From the NCBI GenBank assembly GCA_016801845.1, contig CM028906.1:12404501-12468500 (forward strand): a DNA stretch of 64,000 nucleotides, read 5' to 3'. Numbering within the stretch: the stretch's first letter is position 1; the number at the start of each line of letters is the position of its first letter. The notes under the pieces are model-generated. The model saw only the letters and a program-made list of their open reading frames with translations, was not told the origin of the DNA and searched no databases. Positions 1 through 12,560 of this stretch are shown here, piece by piece. This stretch comes from Polydactylus sextarius. Its lineage: Eukaryota; Chordata; Actinopteri; Polynemidae. The translations under genes were made by a program, and so were the position numbers.

Positions 1-2841
1 TATAATTCAGTTTGTGCAACACATACATTTTTATTCTTGTCTAGGTGCTGAGTCCAAAGCTGCAACTGTGATTTCTGCCTACAAGAGAGAAACTGTAGAC
101 TGTTACATTGTGTTACATTAAGAAAGGTACAATATTTTTGAGCATAAATTGGCAAAGGTAAATCAACAGAAAAGCATTCCTGACGTAATAGAATAAAAAA
201 CTTTGAGTTGTGAGTCCTTGAGAAGCAGAAACAATTACCACAGAGATATCCATCTATCTATGGAAGAATGAAGAACGACTTTTTTGTCTTTATGGACAGA
301 AGACACAGATGGGAAACATGGGAAGAGACAGGAAAAATAGGATTGGGGATATTGCAGTTGTGTTTTATGTATCTCGTTTACCTCTACTGGGAGTAAGATG
401 GGAGCGAGTGACACGTATGCCTGCAGGTTTTCAGCACACACCAAATATTTACAATGTATTTACAGTACACAAATGAAAAAAATAAGGGAAAGGGAGGGAA
501 AAATAATATAAATTTCTTTCATGTTTTCTTTTGCTGTTTTTTTATTGTATTTCCACTGTATATTTTGTATTCATGGTCAAGTTTATGGCTTGTATCTGTG
601 GATGAAAAGACATCAGTTACTGAAGTCATAATATATATATATATATAAATCCTAGTGGTTTCAAATGTAAAAATTCTGCATTTAAAATTATTCTTCTGCA
701 GTATGTACTGTATATTTAAGTCTGTGGAAGCACTGGGAGCAATATGTACTTACTGTCTCAAAAGCGAAAGCACTCTTTATACCCCATTTGTTGTTTGACT
801 TTACTTTGCACTGAGTTGTTGATGGAGTGTAAGTATAAAAGTGGTATCAATTTTAAAAAGTCAGAATGAACAAAAAGTCACTGAGGAAATATCTCTGATT
901 ATGTTCCACCTAAGCAGTCAGTAGCTATCCCTGAAAAGATGAAGTTTCTGCCTCTGTACAAGTGATCGTCTGGGGTCGGAGGATAAATCGTTCTTTCTTT
1001 CTCACAGTATTTGATTACGTTTTGGTGCACCCACCCTCACCTCTCACTCCCTCTTACTCCATTACAGGCGCTAGTTATCAGTGTTGTTACCTTCAGTATC
1101 AAGTCTTTCGCAGTGGGTGACCCAGTTGGGAGAAAGACAAAGAAAGATAAAGGTGGGTGGAGAGCCAGAGTTGCCGACATTTTAATGCCTCCCAGTTGCC
1201 AAGTGTGGTCGATGCGCAGACGAGGGCCTAAACCAAAAGCCCCACACTGTGTGAGTGACAGCATCAAAGTGTGCCTGTATTCTGAGGGGATTTCTCCCAG
1301 CTTTCTGATTTCTTCACAATTAAAACGAGCGCGAGGAATAGCAACACGCTGCGATGATTTCCTTCCTTCTCCTTATTTTTTTCCTCCCTTCCTCCTTTTT
1401 TCTTCTTCCCTCCCTGTAAACAACACAAGTGCTTCCCCCGTCTGCCTGCTATGTTTGTGTACATTACTTCTCAACCCTTAGGAGGCCCGGAGGAGGAGGA
1501 GGAGAGCAAAGGCTGGAAAAAAAGAAAGCAGAAAAAGAGCTGAGGGGCTAAAATGTGGAGAAGACACGGAAGGAAACGCTGCTGAGAGGCAGACAAAGCG
1601 GGCAGAGTGTGGAGAGCCAGATTCTCACAATATTACTTTTTTTAAAGTGTTTAGCACATTGAATAACTACGCTATGTCAGGAAAAACAAAACGACACGCT
1701 GTGCCATAAAACATCTTTCTGACAGCATGACCCACAGCAATAGTGGCTGACTGAAAAACTATAAACACAACTTGAATGCTTTCCCATGTTCACAGTCGTT
1801 AGAGTTGGTCCATGGCATTAAACTTCTGCTTCTTGGCTATATTTTTCTATGAATATTTCAAACTAATCACAAACATTAATTTAGAGTGGTAGGAAAGCAA
1901 AAAAAAAAAAAAAAAAAAACCAGCAGGATTGAAATTTCTTTGTCAACTTTACATTTTCTATCTTCATTTCTCTCCCTCCCATTAGCGGATTGGCTACTCA
2001 AGTGCTGCTTACCGATCCCTGTCGAGGGAACTGCAAAACTCTGCACGAAGCCAGAAACGATGGAAATTACTTTTCTGGCTTCTCTGTGTGCCTGCCTTCT
2101 CCATGAGGCCTTGAATGTATTTCAAATGTAATTGAGTTTGGTGCATTTACAAAAAACTAAAATAATGCGTCTGTGACCATAATGATGCACTTTTTTTTTT
2201 TTTCTTTTTTGCCCTTTTTTGGGATATGCAGCCAAACTATTCCCAGAATCCACCTGGAACCGGTCGTCAATGACACATAAAGGATTTTTTTTTTTTTGCT
2301 TTTGTTTTACACCTGCGTCCTTTAGACCCCCACCTCTTCTCAAAGTGACTCCAAAAGCTGCTCCCCTTGCCTTTGATAACATTAAATGAAAAGATCTCAG
2401 GTTGTGGGGGGTTGCACTGGCACTCGACAGATACGTTTGGGAACACACCAAATTCAATTTCTTTTACTGCCAGCCTAATGACAATGACGACCTCGTGGAG
2501 TAAATGCAAAGTTAAACTTTTATTTGTCTCAAGCTCTTAGACATTATCCCTCAGCCTGTGACGTCCTTTGCTTTTTTGTCCACCCATTCCGACAGCGCAG
2601 GTCAATAGGTTTGGCCACCCCGTTTCTGTGTATGTAAGCATTTTTGCCAGCATCTGGAGCGACTAAATGGATATTGGAAGCTGTTGCTGGAGCCGAAAGA
2701 ATGTTGGACAATGGTTGAGATTGATGAGTGTTTGGGCGCTTTCCCTGTGACCCCACCGCATCTGGCAGGAACAAAGTCAGGCAGGTGTGACAGCCAGCAT
2801 CCATCTACTAGTCAGCTGTAATAGGAAGGGGACATTTGTAC

Positions 2842-2844
<3 letters not shown>

Positions 2845-2883
<39 letters not shown>

Positions 2884-3005
2884 ACACACACAGACACACA
2901 CAAAAATGTATGCACACTACAGTGATAAGATGTGTTTTCCACACATCTTATCAGGACACACACACAGTACGTGCACATTTATTTAAGCACACACACACAC
3001 ACACA
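2845..3005. repeat. (CA)n microsatellites, interrupted
   Basis: A CA array runs from 2845 to about 2902, with shorter CA runs at about 2955-2967 and 2987-3005. A 13-bp perfect hairpin lies between them (2923-2953). Confidence 0.95.
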
Positions 3006-3350
3006 CTGATGACTGTCTTCCTGGCAAGCGTCACTGTGTGTTTTTCCAGGAAGGAGTCTTTTTGCGTTGCTGACTTCCTTCAAATGTCTGTGAGCTCTCA
3101 TGTCTTATTACGGGAGACAAATGGCATGTCGTGCTAATGCCACTTGTTAGCTTCAGACATGACAACCATCGCAACACATTTTCACTCAACTGCGTCCTCT
3201 TCCAGTGGCTGGACATACAGCGAGCCTACAGAGCAAACAAACTAGGGATTTTACATGTGATCACAGAGCTATGAGTGATCTCTGATTTTAGGTCTTGAAT
3301 TGATAACAGATGTTAGTGTTATTTTCACAGCATGTGAGAGGTGTAACAGG

Positions 3351-3407
3351 AAAAAAAAAAAAAAAAAAACAGTTTATTCATTTCTGTTTTTTTTTTTTTT
3401 TTTTTTT
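3351..3407. repeat. A19 and T21 homopolymers in inverted arrangement
   Basis: A run of 19 A is followed by 17 mixed bases and a run of 21 T, giving a potential A/T hairpin. Confidence 0.9.
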
Positions 3408-5019
3408 AAATCATATTTTCTGAAAAATAGAACTAACACACAATCAAGATTCTTTGGATTTTGACACATCTGTGCTTCATGTGATCTTCATATGATTTTT
3501 ACTAAAAGAATAAACCTGAATGCAATTTAATTTATTCACCAAATCAGAGACAGATATCTACACATGAGTAAATCAAACTAACAGGATATGACTGCAGATA
3601 TCGTATGATGTCTTATCATGTCGGATTAATTTTTACTATTTTTTTAGATTCAGAACGGTCAGGCAATATATATCCTCCCACCTTTAGATACATGTAGCTG
3701 CATTACATTGTTCTTCTTCTTAATTTAACTCAGCACAGACAAAACTACTACTTCTACAACACACACTTACCTCCAGTCAGTTCACAGTTCGTATTCTTAT
3801 CACACCCTTATTCCAGTTTTTTTTTTTTTTTTCCTGATTTTGCAGAAATACAAAATCTCTCCCAGCAAGTTTTTTTTTTTTTTGGACTGCAGTCAAACAC
3901 AGTAAATCAGCCACAGTGCACTGGGCTCACTGCACTCTACCTGATCTAATTCTTAGAAGCCTAAATTAAGTGTAAATAAAATCAGTGGTATTATTGTTTA
4001 CAAAATGTTAAATCATTTTAGTCTAATTGTTTAAATGGCATACTGAAATATGATATATTGCCAGATTGTGACTGTCATATGTTCACACATCGTTGACTGT
4101 TGGATGTTGAGCTGTAAAAATTGCATTCCACTTTTTGATCTTAACACATTTTAACAAACTGCAGACGCTTTGATGACATTTTTATATAGTTTGCAGCTGA
4201 GGAAAGATTAATGGTCAGTTAAAGCTTATAAAATTCAAACACTAACAGTCTCCATTTGGTTTGGTGGAGAGGATTTCAAACTAGTGACAATGTGGTTGAA
4301 TGAGAAGAACTGACTAAACACATATTAGCAGGCTGCTAAAATAAAATAACTGTTCCATCTTTCACCTCTCACTAACACGACATAATCATGATACATTTTT
4401 ACTGAATCATATTTCAATTTACTGATTGTAGTGCCATTTTACTGTGTTCATGGCAATTGAAACTACTTCCTTTTGACTTTACAATCACAACTTGCCTTTT
4501 AACAACTTTTAACAGCTTATAAAGGAGCGTGTGTAAAAGTTTTGGGGGGCAACTTTGCTTTGCAACATTGCTTTGAGTGTCTTAAAGGTTTTTTTAGGTC
4601 AAGTTCAAAGAATTAATAGATTAAATCCAGTATCAGTTCTATAAAGTGTCAGTACATGCAATTTCCTATCTGGAAAAAAATGAATTAAGTTATGCATTCA
4701 GTTTTATATCTCTGTCATTATCATGACAGAGAATAAACATAGTTGTTCTCATAATTGCTTATTTAACTTTAATGGATTTTATACATACATGTAAACATGC
4801 AGTCTGGCGTGCACTCTGCTTGTGAACTCTGCTAGAAATAACTCAGTCAGACTGCTGTGTAAGGAGGATGGTGACATTTAAGGAGCAGGCCTTGAATGCA
4901 GTCATGCAGGTTCTCTTTGCAGTAAAAGCATCTCTCAGCCGGGTGGTCTATACGCCACCATTGTTAGAGTGCCTTACTCTTTCAACCCCCAGGGTACTGG
5001 CTCTACCCACCCGCCCCCC

Positions 5020-5068
5020 ACGCACCCATCACCTCCTCCATCACCACCATCACCATCATCGCCATCCC
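5020..5068. repeat. Imperfect CAC/CAT trinucleotide tract
   Basis: An imperfect run of CAC, CAT and CTC triplets within a C-rich stretch. It gives a histidine-rich open frame (HHLLHHHHHHHRHP) that I regard as spurious. Confidence 0.7.
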
Positions 5069-7694
5069 TCTCTCTTCCCTGCCATGGAAAATCCCCCATG
5101 AGCCACTTCTCTGATGTAAATCACAGGTAGGGGAAATGTGAGCCCGGCTGATGCACCGGCACTGTGCCGTGAAATCTCTGTTGACATTACCGACGGGTGA
5201 TTCCAGAAAAAGACACAGAGCTATAGAGCAGGAGTGGAAGGAACAGAGTGATAAAGAGGGAACGGGAGCAAAAGGGAGAGAGATGTAAGGCGACGTGAAC
5301 ATTTCAGGGAGCCACTTTTGACTTTTTTTAATTTTATGTTTTACTTATTTGACTCACTGTTTCTCCTTTGTCTCCTAGATGATGGACTGAACTCAGCAGG
5401 CTGCATGCTTTCATCTAAAGTGTCTCATTGAAATTTGGCATATTTAATGATTTTTGTACCCATGCTTTGATTGGCAGAAACAGAGAATTCTTTGTTTTTA
5501 TTGGTCTTACAAAAGCTGCTTTAATTCAGCCTCTGGATTTTTTCAGCTCAAATACCCCCTAGGCCTAACCTGTTTTCTTACTTTTCTTCAGGTAACCTTT
5601 TAACAGACAAAGATTGATTTTTTTCTCAGCTCCGGTAGCTTTGTTATCTGATAGCAAGAAGTAGAAAGATCGGGATAACTTGGAAATGAAGTGAAGGTAA
5701 CAAGGGAATCAGGGAAATGGGTTATGAGAGGCAATTTCCATGCCCACTCCCCCCTTTCCAAGAACTGAAGCGGCGAGTAAATGACTTTTACTTTACTGAA
5801 AATATTTAGTTGTACTTCATCTCAAGTGTGGCACTCTGATATCATTTATCTTGCTGCTTCTTGGCTTTGTGCTAGTGGTGCAACGGACTGTAAAAGTTGA
5901 CCCTTTTTTTTTGCTAAAGGATATGATTATGTAAGTGAGAAGGGCCTTGGATATTTGTCTAACGTGGCAGAGGATAGCTGGGGGATTTTGTCTGCGAGCG
6001 ATGTGGTAATGCCATTCTACGTCCGTGTGGGGGTGAGGGGAGGGATAAAAGAGAACATGTCATCACTGTCTGCCGCAGAAGACCACAGAGATGATTCTGT
6101 CTCCTTTCCCTTGTCTACTTTTTCCTCTTTTCTTTGTTCTCTATTCCTCCCTCCTCACCCACTGTCCCCAGGTCTGTGTTCCAGACAGAGTGTGAAACGC
6201 GTGTAGTGGCATCCTGACACACAAAAGGAGCGCTTGCGCTTGTAGCAGCCGTCCACTCCAAGGTGATCTGACATCTTAAGGCGATGCTCTGCGCAATTGC
6301 ACATCCACTCAGACAAGCGTGTTGACGTCGCTGCCTAGCCAAAGGACCCCTCCTGTCCTGCCCCCTCCCCTCCTTACATGTCTGTAGCCGGCTGCCAAGT
6401 GCTTCCGCGAAGAGGATGGCTTAATTGTTTCTGCCAGAGCCATGCCTCTTCCTCATTTTTCTCTCTTTCCTTCCTAATCCCACGGACGGGAAAATGGAGC
6501 TGTTATTTGCATGTCTAATGATACTCGATATCACAGGCCTCTCAAAGGAGAAAGCACAGATGATTATTAATACGGCCAATGAAGCCCTCATTTATATTGC
6601 CTTTTGTTCTTAGGCTTGAGCAAATACTGCTTTCCAATACCTGCCTATTAAAAGCTGTATCCCCCACAGAGAGACATGTTGGCTTTGAATGTGGAAAAAA
6701 ACTACAACTACACATGCAAAGCCTTTGTCTGTCTCTCTCTTTGTCCGCTTAGATTCTGACTTAAGCTACTGATGTTCAAACACAAACACAAAACAAAAAC
6801 TCACTTAGTTGAAATAATGTTGCTGCAATATTGATCCTGCTGCACATGAGATCACCTACTCCTATTCTTAGATGTTTTACACATACAGGTCATGATCCAG
6901 CAGTTTGTCTCAATCCATAAACTGTTCATAAATCTGACAGCCCGACTCTACACAACAGGGTGCACCATGGCATTGGAACTTCCAAACATCTGACAGATCA
7001 CTTGAGTTTACTGAACATTAACAATTATTATAATAGGGCTGCAACCTGCAGCAAAGCACTAAGAAGAGGATTTGCTCAGCCAGAGCCAATCATTCGAAAC
7101 TCCCATACAGAAAACTTGTGCAGTGTATACCTGCAGGAATTTTCAGCAGCAACAATGCATGCCTCTCTGGCAGTGGCAGTTGGCATTGAAACTGACTAAT
7201 TTGCAAGGCTTCTCAGGTTGAGAACAATGACTCTGACAGCTCGAACAGGCACTGTGGAGCACATCTGCATTTTTCTGCACGGATAAGTCCCAAATAATGG
7301 CTCCAGCACCGCATGTCTTCCAATTATGGAAATTTGTGCATGTCTATATACTATATTATATATGAAACATCCCTTGAAATCTTATGATTGGAATGGGGGA
7401 AAAAATCCCATCTGAATTAATTTTTATCTCCCTTTGTTCAATAATTATTATTGTATGTTCAATTTATCACAGGTTCACTGTAGACGTCAAAATCTTTACT
7501 CTTACATATGACACTAACATGCTGTAGCAGTTCTAACTTTTGCAAGAACAGTTTTAAAAGGTGCAAAGTAAATGCTTTCATTTATACAAGGGCTGTGCTT
7601 AAATGCAGCTTTGTGGTGTACTTTGTTCAATGGGATGAAAGGTAGTAGTTAATACAAATTTAATTTAATTCAATCCATTTAATCAGAAAATACA

Positions 7695-7860
7695 TTTATT
7701 TCAAGGCACTTTACATAGTCAGGTCAAAACCTTATAAAATTATACAGTTCCACCAGAACTGCACTTGGCGACAGTTGAGAGGAAAACCTCCCTTGTAATA
7801 GAAAGAAACCTCCAGCACAACCAGCCTGAGAGTGGGTGGCCAACGACACCAGTGATCAAC
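7695..7860 (+). repeat. Dispersed fish repeat with "cacttggcgacagt" core
   Basis: The sequence ggcactttacatagtcaggt, gcacttggcgacagttgaga, ggaaaacctcccttgtaata and gaaagaaacctccagcacaa followed by ccagcctgag matches a dispersed element I know from many teleost genomes. Its class is not certain to me. This copy is truncated at both ends and has no open frame. Confidence 0.65.
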
Positions 7861-7959
7861 TCATAAAATATGAGTCCTATAAATTAAGCAATTTAAGAGC
7901 AATTAACATCCATAGATATTAAATGATGTTTAGGCCAAAATGACCATTTTATTCTTCAT

Positions 7960-8016
7960 ATAAGTACAATTTGCAGGATGTTTTACTTGTAATGAAGCAT
8001 TTTCATAAAGTGGAAG
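7960..8016 (+). repeat. Fragment of the same agta-rich fish repeat
   Basis: The run ataagtacaatttgcaggat, ttttacttgtaatgaagcat and tttcataaagtgg resembles the right-hand part of the repeat at 11505-11795. It is short and diverged, so the assignment is tentative. Confidence 0.4.
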
Positions 8017-8904
8017 TTTTACGAGTTTTATGATACAAAATGTTGTTTGGTTGATGAGTGAGACTGAATCTTATACTTTACTTTGTAAAAGGCCCTCCTC
8101 AGGACTATTAATGTTTTCTTGGAAATCCTTGAAAAATATACAACACAATCCATAAAACATGCCTGGAAATATGATAATTATGATGTGTTCAGACCAAAAG
8201 CAAATAAATTTTTCATGCAGTGTGACTACATTCAAAGACATGGTTGAGGCATCAATACCTGCAGGACTTGTGTGAAAATATTCCGGCTCAGGTGATAATT
8301 TAGCTCCAAGTCATGGCATTAAATTCTATAAATGATTATCTTCTACTGACGTCACAGAAAATCAGTGTGTGATGCAACTGCTGCACTTTAGAGACAGAGC
8401 AGAAAAGGGGAGAAAAGTCAGAGAAACAGCAGCACTACAAGGGAAGTTTTAAAAATATGGATCTATTACTTGGTTCCAGCCGTTGGTTGTGGTTATAGTA
8501 GCTTGAATGGCTTTCAGGAAGGAGTACTCTCACTGGCTGTTAAGAAATAACAGTCTCTGAATACAGTCCAGTAGATGAATAACATGAAGTGAAAGTTCAC
8601 TTTACATTTTTATCGAAGCACTCTAATAATACTCTAATAAGCAATATAATGCAAAAAATTTAACCAAATGAAAACTTTAAAGTCTTAATGCAGCTTTTAC
8701 TGCGTACCACCAGCGTAAACCTCTCAAACAGAGACAGAACGTGAATCTTGCTCTCTCCTTCACTTTCCCAAACACGAGCTCAACCATGAAACACAACAGC
8801 ATGAGTTGTTTGTGACATTTAACAAGATCACAGGATCACATGTTTGACAGATGAGTTTGTGCTGCTTATCCTCATCTATGCTCGTTCAGTCAGCGGTTTA
8901 ACTA

Positions 8905-9255
8905 CGAGCAAAAAGAAAAAAAAAAGAAGCAAAGTGTGTGAGAGTGAAAGAAAGAGGGCGGGAGGAGAGGGAGTGAGGGGGCTGGGGGAGAAGAGGGGGA
9001 GTAAAATGTTGAAATATGAATTACAAACCCGAGCAGCACCATCTGGACCGAGAAAACACACATCATAGTGGAGAGCCGGCACTCTGAATTAGACTTGCTA
9101 CGGGATCCATCTGCACCTCGTGAAATCAATCTCATTCCTTGATTTGATTAGGTCAGCCGCACAGAAGAAAGAGAAAACTGTTGTGCTCCTTGATTAAGCT
9201 TGTTTTGTTTCGCACCCCCTCCCTCCCTCTCTTCCCTCCCCTTCCCCCTCCATAC
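8905..9255. repeat. Purine-rich tract and nearby pyrimidine-rich tract
   Basis: About 8910-9003 is almost all A and G on the plus strand, including gagggggctgggggagaaga. About 9206-9254 is almost all C and T. The two are some 200 bp apart and of opposite strand bias, so either could form triplex or G-quadruplex structures. No coding signal is seen. Confidence 0.7.
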
Positions 9256-9420
9256 GCGCCCCCCTCGGCATGCCGCGTATACCGATGAGTTGCGGGGCCC
9301 ACAGGTAGGGTAATGACAGTAGTCGAGGTTAATGCTAAAAAATCTCCCTCTATTTAACACGCAGCGTGCGCACCACAGCCCCCGTCGCTGAGCTCATTTA
9401 CACTTTTTCACAGCTCTATC
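9240..9420. promoter_or_regulatory. CpG-dense intronic patch, candidate regulatory element
   Basis: In an AT-rich intron this patch has many CpG dinucleotides (tacgcgcc, tcggcatgccgcg, gcagcgtgcgc, ccgtcgctgag). It directly follows a pyrimidine-rich tract. It could be an intronic enhancer or alternative promoter, or simply a GC-rich repeat. No core promoter motif or coding exon was identified. Confidence 0.3.
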
Positions 9421-11504
9421 TCTTATTGTTTGGTGCATTTCTTTGATTTTTTTGGTTTGTTTGTTGCCTTGTTTTGCTTAAACCACGACTCTTCTTTTCT
9501 TAAAGCTTAAAACCGCCACGTATTCGACACAACTCCTGTTTTTTGTTTGTTTGTTTGTTTTTTGGAGTTGAGGTTTGCATCAGGCACACACCAATGAACA
9601 TCCTGAATATCTAATGTGCTCCTATTCTAACAACACGATGTAATGAGCAGGAGGTAAAAATCTATACTGAAGATTGCTTGTGTACAATAGGTCATTCTTG
9701 AAGTGAGAGCTGCTGCAGCCGACAGCCAGGATATATTATGCAGAATTGTTTTACTTTCCTATTTCCCATTCCGTAGTGACACTGTACCTTCCTATGATTA
9801 AAATGAATCCTCCCATGCATCCACGCTCACAAACAAAAGGCTTTTCATGGGTGGCTAAATCTAATTGTGTTGCCCTCTTGTACTAAAGGTGGCTGCTTTG
9901 ACTTATTCTCCAGAAACAATAATGCTGCCACTGGCTGTGAATGCAACACATGTGCCATAGCTCAAAGTGTGGGGATGGACACGAGTGCACATTAGCCCTG
10001 ATTGACCCTAGTAAAGATTAATCAGGACACACAAATCCAGCATAGATGGTCTTGTTTTGTGTTTTGTTAAATTATGAGGAAAACAGAGTATGTTTTTTTT
10101 TTAAGAAGCAGTGGGAGGCTTATCTATCATTGAATTCTTGGTAAAAATGAAAGAAAGAAAAGCAAGAAAAAGCTGTGTAGAGATACTGTCTGTGTCTGCG
10201 CTGATTATAATTACTGTATCTTTTCCAAGTGAAACTGGGTTCAATTACAAACCATCACCTTTGCTTGAATGTGGGTCGTGACACCATCTCTTTCCCAATG
10301 TCTGCAGTGATAATAAATTAACAGGAAAACATGCAAGATACTCTTAGCTCGTTCTGGCCTCTATGAATACTGTGACTGACCTGTCAGGAGAGCAGTATTG
10401 ATTATTGTTCTAATGTAAAAGATGTCCACAAATCCACCACAGATTCCTTTGTGGATGGTGCAGGAGAACAATTACAGATGACCTGACTGATAAAATTTTG
10501 CTCAAAAGAAAAAAGAACAATCAGTTTATCTTGTGTCTTCTTAGGCCTCCTGTTCACCTTTAAATTACCCCTCATTTGTTGTGTGAAAAAATTGAAGCTC
10601 ATTTAAAACATGTGACAGGAAACTTTTCCTAATTTCCAATATTCCAGAACAGAGGCTGTTAGCTGCATGGTTTCCTCCAATAAAGGTCTGTTGTGGTTCT
10701 TCCACCAGAAGGGAACTTTTCTGTCCAATTTGATAAAATGCTACATGCCATGAGACAGACTGGAGGGAAAATGTTCCCAAGAATAGCTAAGTGTATCATA
10801 TATCATACATTGCACCATCTGCTCCGTACATTCAAAATGTTATTGCAATATTTAGAATTACAGATTATTCATGTAGGTGTAATTAACAGAGTCAAAATCC
10901 AACAAATGGGAGGAAACTAAAATTAATTTTCAGACATGTTTGAGCAGGATCTATGTAGAGTAACTATTTAGGCTACAGTTGCCTAAGGGTGGACAGATGG
11001 GAAAAAAATGGTAGCTCTAATTTTACCAGTTTTGGCAATTAATTACCCCCTGTCGATCCCTCATTGCAGTATGAAGCCGACTTGAATGAATTCCTTGGAT
11101 TTTTGTTCTGTGAGACTGGGTCACTATGACCAGATGAGGAGAAGTGGGCCATAATAACTGGCTGAACTGAATAGGAAAAAGGTCAACATCTGGCTGTTAC
11201 TAAAGGTGCTATGTAAACTAGTCCACACAGTGCGTGGCCTTGGGGTTCCCATACATTTTACATAACAACATGCAGTCTACTGCATATTTAATGGCTAACA
11301 TGACATTTCCCAACAGTGTGATCGCCTGGTATAGACATGCAACCTCAGTTAAACAAGCTTGTCTTCTCCACTATATAATGATCATACTAAACATGAAATT
11401 TAGTCAAAATACTAATGCATTATACAGCATATGTCTTCGCTGCTTTATGTCTGTTCTAGTTTACATCATTTACTGTATTGAAGGTCCTTCTGTATTATTA
11501 CAAA

Positions 11505-11795
11505 TAACAGTGGCGGAAAGTAGCCACATAGTCAAGTACATTACATAAGTACAAATTTGATGTACTTATACAACTGCTGAATCAGCTACAATAATACAAT
11601 GTTGTTTTCACTATGTTGCATCAGTATTAACTATCTAATAATGTCATATATAATAACATATCAGTCCCAGTGGCGATTTTTCTGCAGAAACAGCACTTTT
11701 AGTTTTGATAGTTTATGTACATTTTGAATGCAGGACTTTGAAAAGGTGCATTTTCACACTGTAGATGTTCGACTTGAGTAAAACATCTTAGTAAA
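11505..11795 (+). mobile_element. Fish MITE-like repeat ("cagtggcggaaagta" type)
   Basis: It starts with acagtggcggaaagtagcca and continues with tcaagtacattacataagta. Its second part has tttagttttgatagtttatg, attttgaatgcaggacttt and ttttcacactgtag, ending in the inverted flavour of a stretch rich in agta. This order matches a short dispersed DNA-type repeat that is extremely common in percomorph fish genomes. The copy is diverged and the right end is eroded. There is no coding capacity. Confidence 0.7.
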
Positions 11796-12492
11796 TTGCT
11801 GACATAATTATATACATATTTGTATATAACTGCTGCAATAATCTCTGACCCTTATCAAGGTCTAACAGCAGATTTTGGAGAAGCCAGCATGGAGTCTGTT
11901 CATGCAGACAGTAGCTGACAAGCTGCATCACTGTGACAGCATCTCCTCCCTCCTGCTCCTCACTTCAGTCTCCCTCTCCTTCTCCAGACCTGCTGGTTCA
12001 TACATAGGAGGAGCACACGTCCTTTCCACCATTTGCCCTGACAAGGAGAGAAATCATTAGTTCCTTCTGTTGAGCTATACTTATGCAATGTGAAACCCAG
12101 AGCCCTGATAGTAAGTGGGTGTGTGGGTGGGTTGGTGTTGGTGCAAGTAGAATCTGTAGAATCTTCCTCATTAGCACACAGTGATTGTTTGAGTAATTGC
12201 CGTAAAAGCTCATCTTCTGCAGGGACTGACATATTTCCTCCTCCGCTGACAGGAAAAGCAGTGCCATGCAGGTCCTGATTGAAAGTTGTGGTTGGCAAAT
12301 GGAGGTGTGCATGTGTGTGTAAGTGTTCAGGAGCATGCACAATAGCACATAGAGGAGGAGATAGCACTGCCATGAGATTAGTAGAAGCTTTCTTCATCAT
12401 CCTGAACTTCATCTTTAGCATATATGGATGTTCTTCTTTTCAGCACCCAGGACACAGTGACTGAGGCAAAGTCGTAATGACTTCCCTAGCCT

Positions 12493-12493
<1 letters not shown>

Positions 12494-12556
<63 letters not shown>

Positions 12557-12560
12557 ACAC
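12494..12560. repeat. (CA)n microsatellite
   Basis: A nearly pure CA dinucleotide array of about 67 bp with one T interruption near 12551. Confidence 0.97.

Noticed and set aside
1011..1481. 156-codon plus-strand frame.
   Set aside because: No recognisable domain, a low-complexity serine/phenylalanine-rich tail over a pyrimidine tract, and no conserved family pattern.
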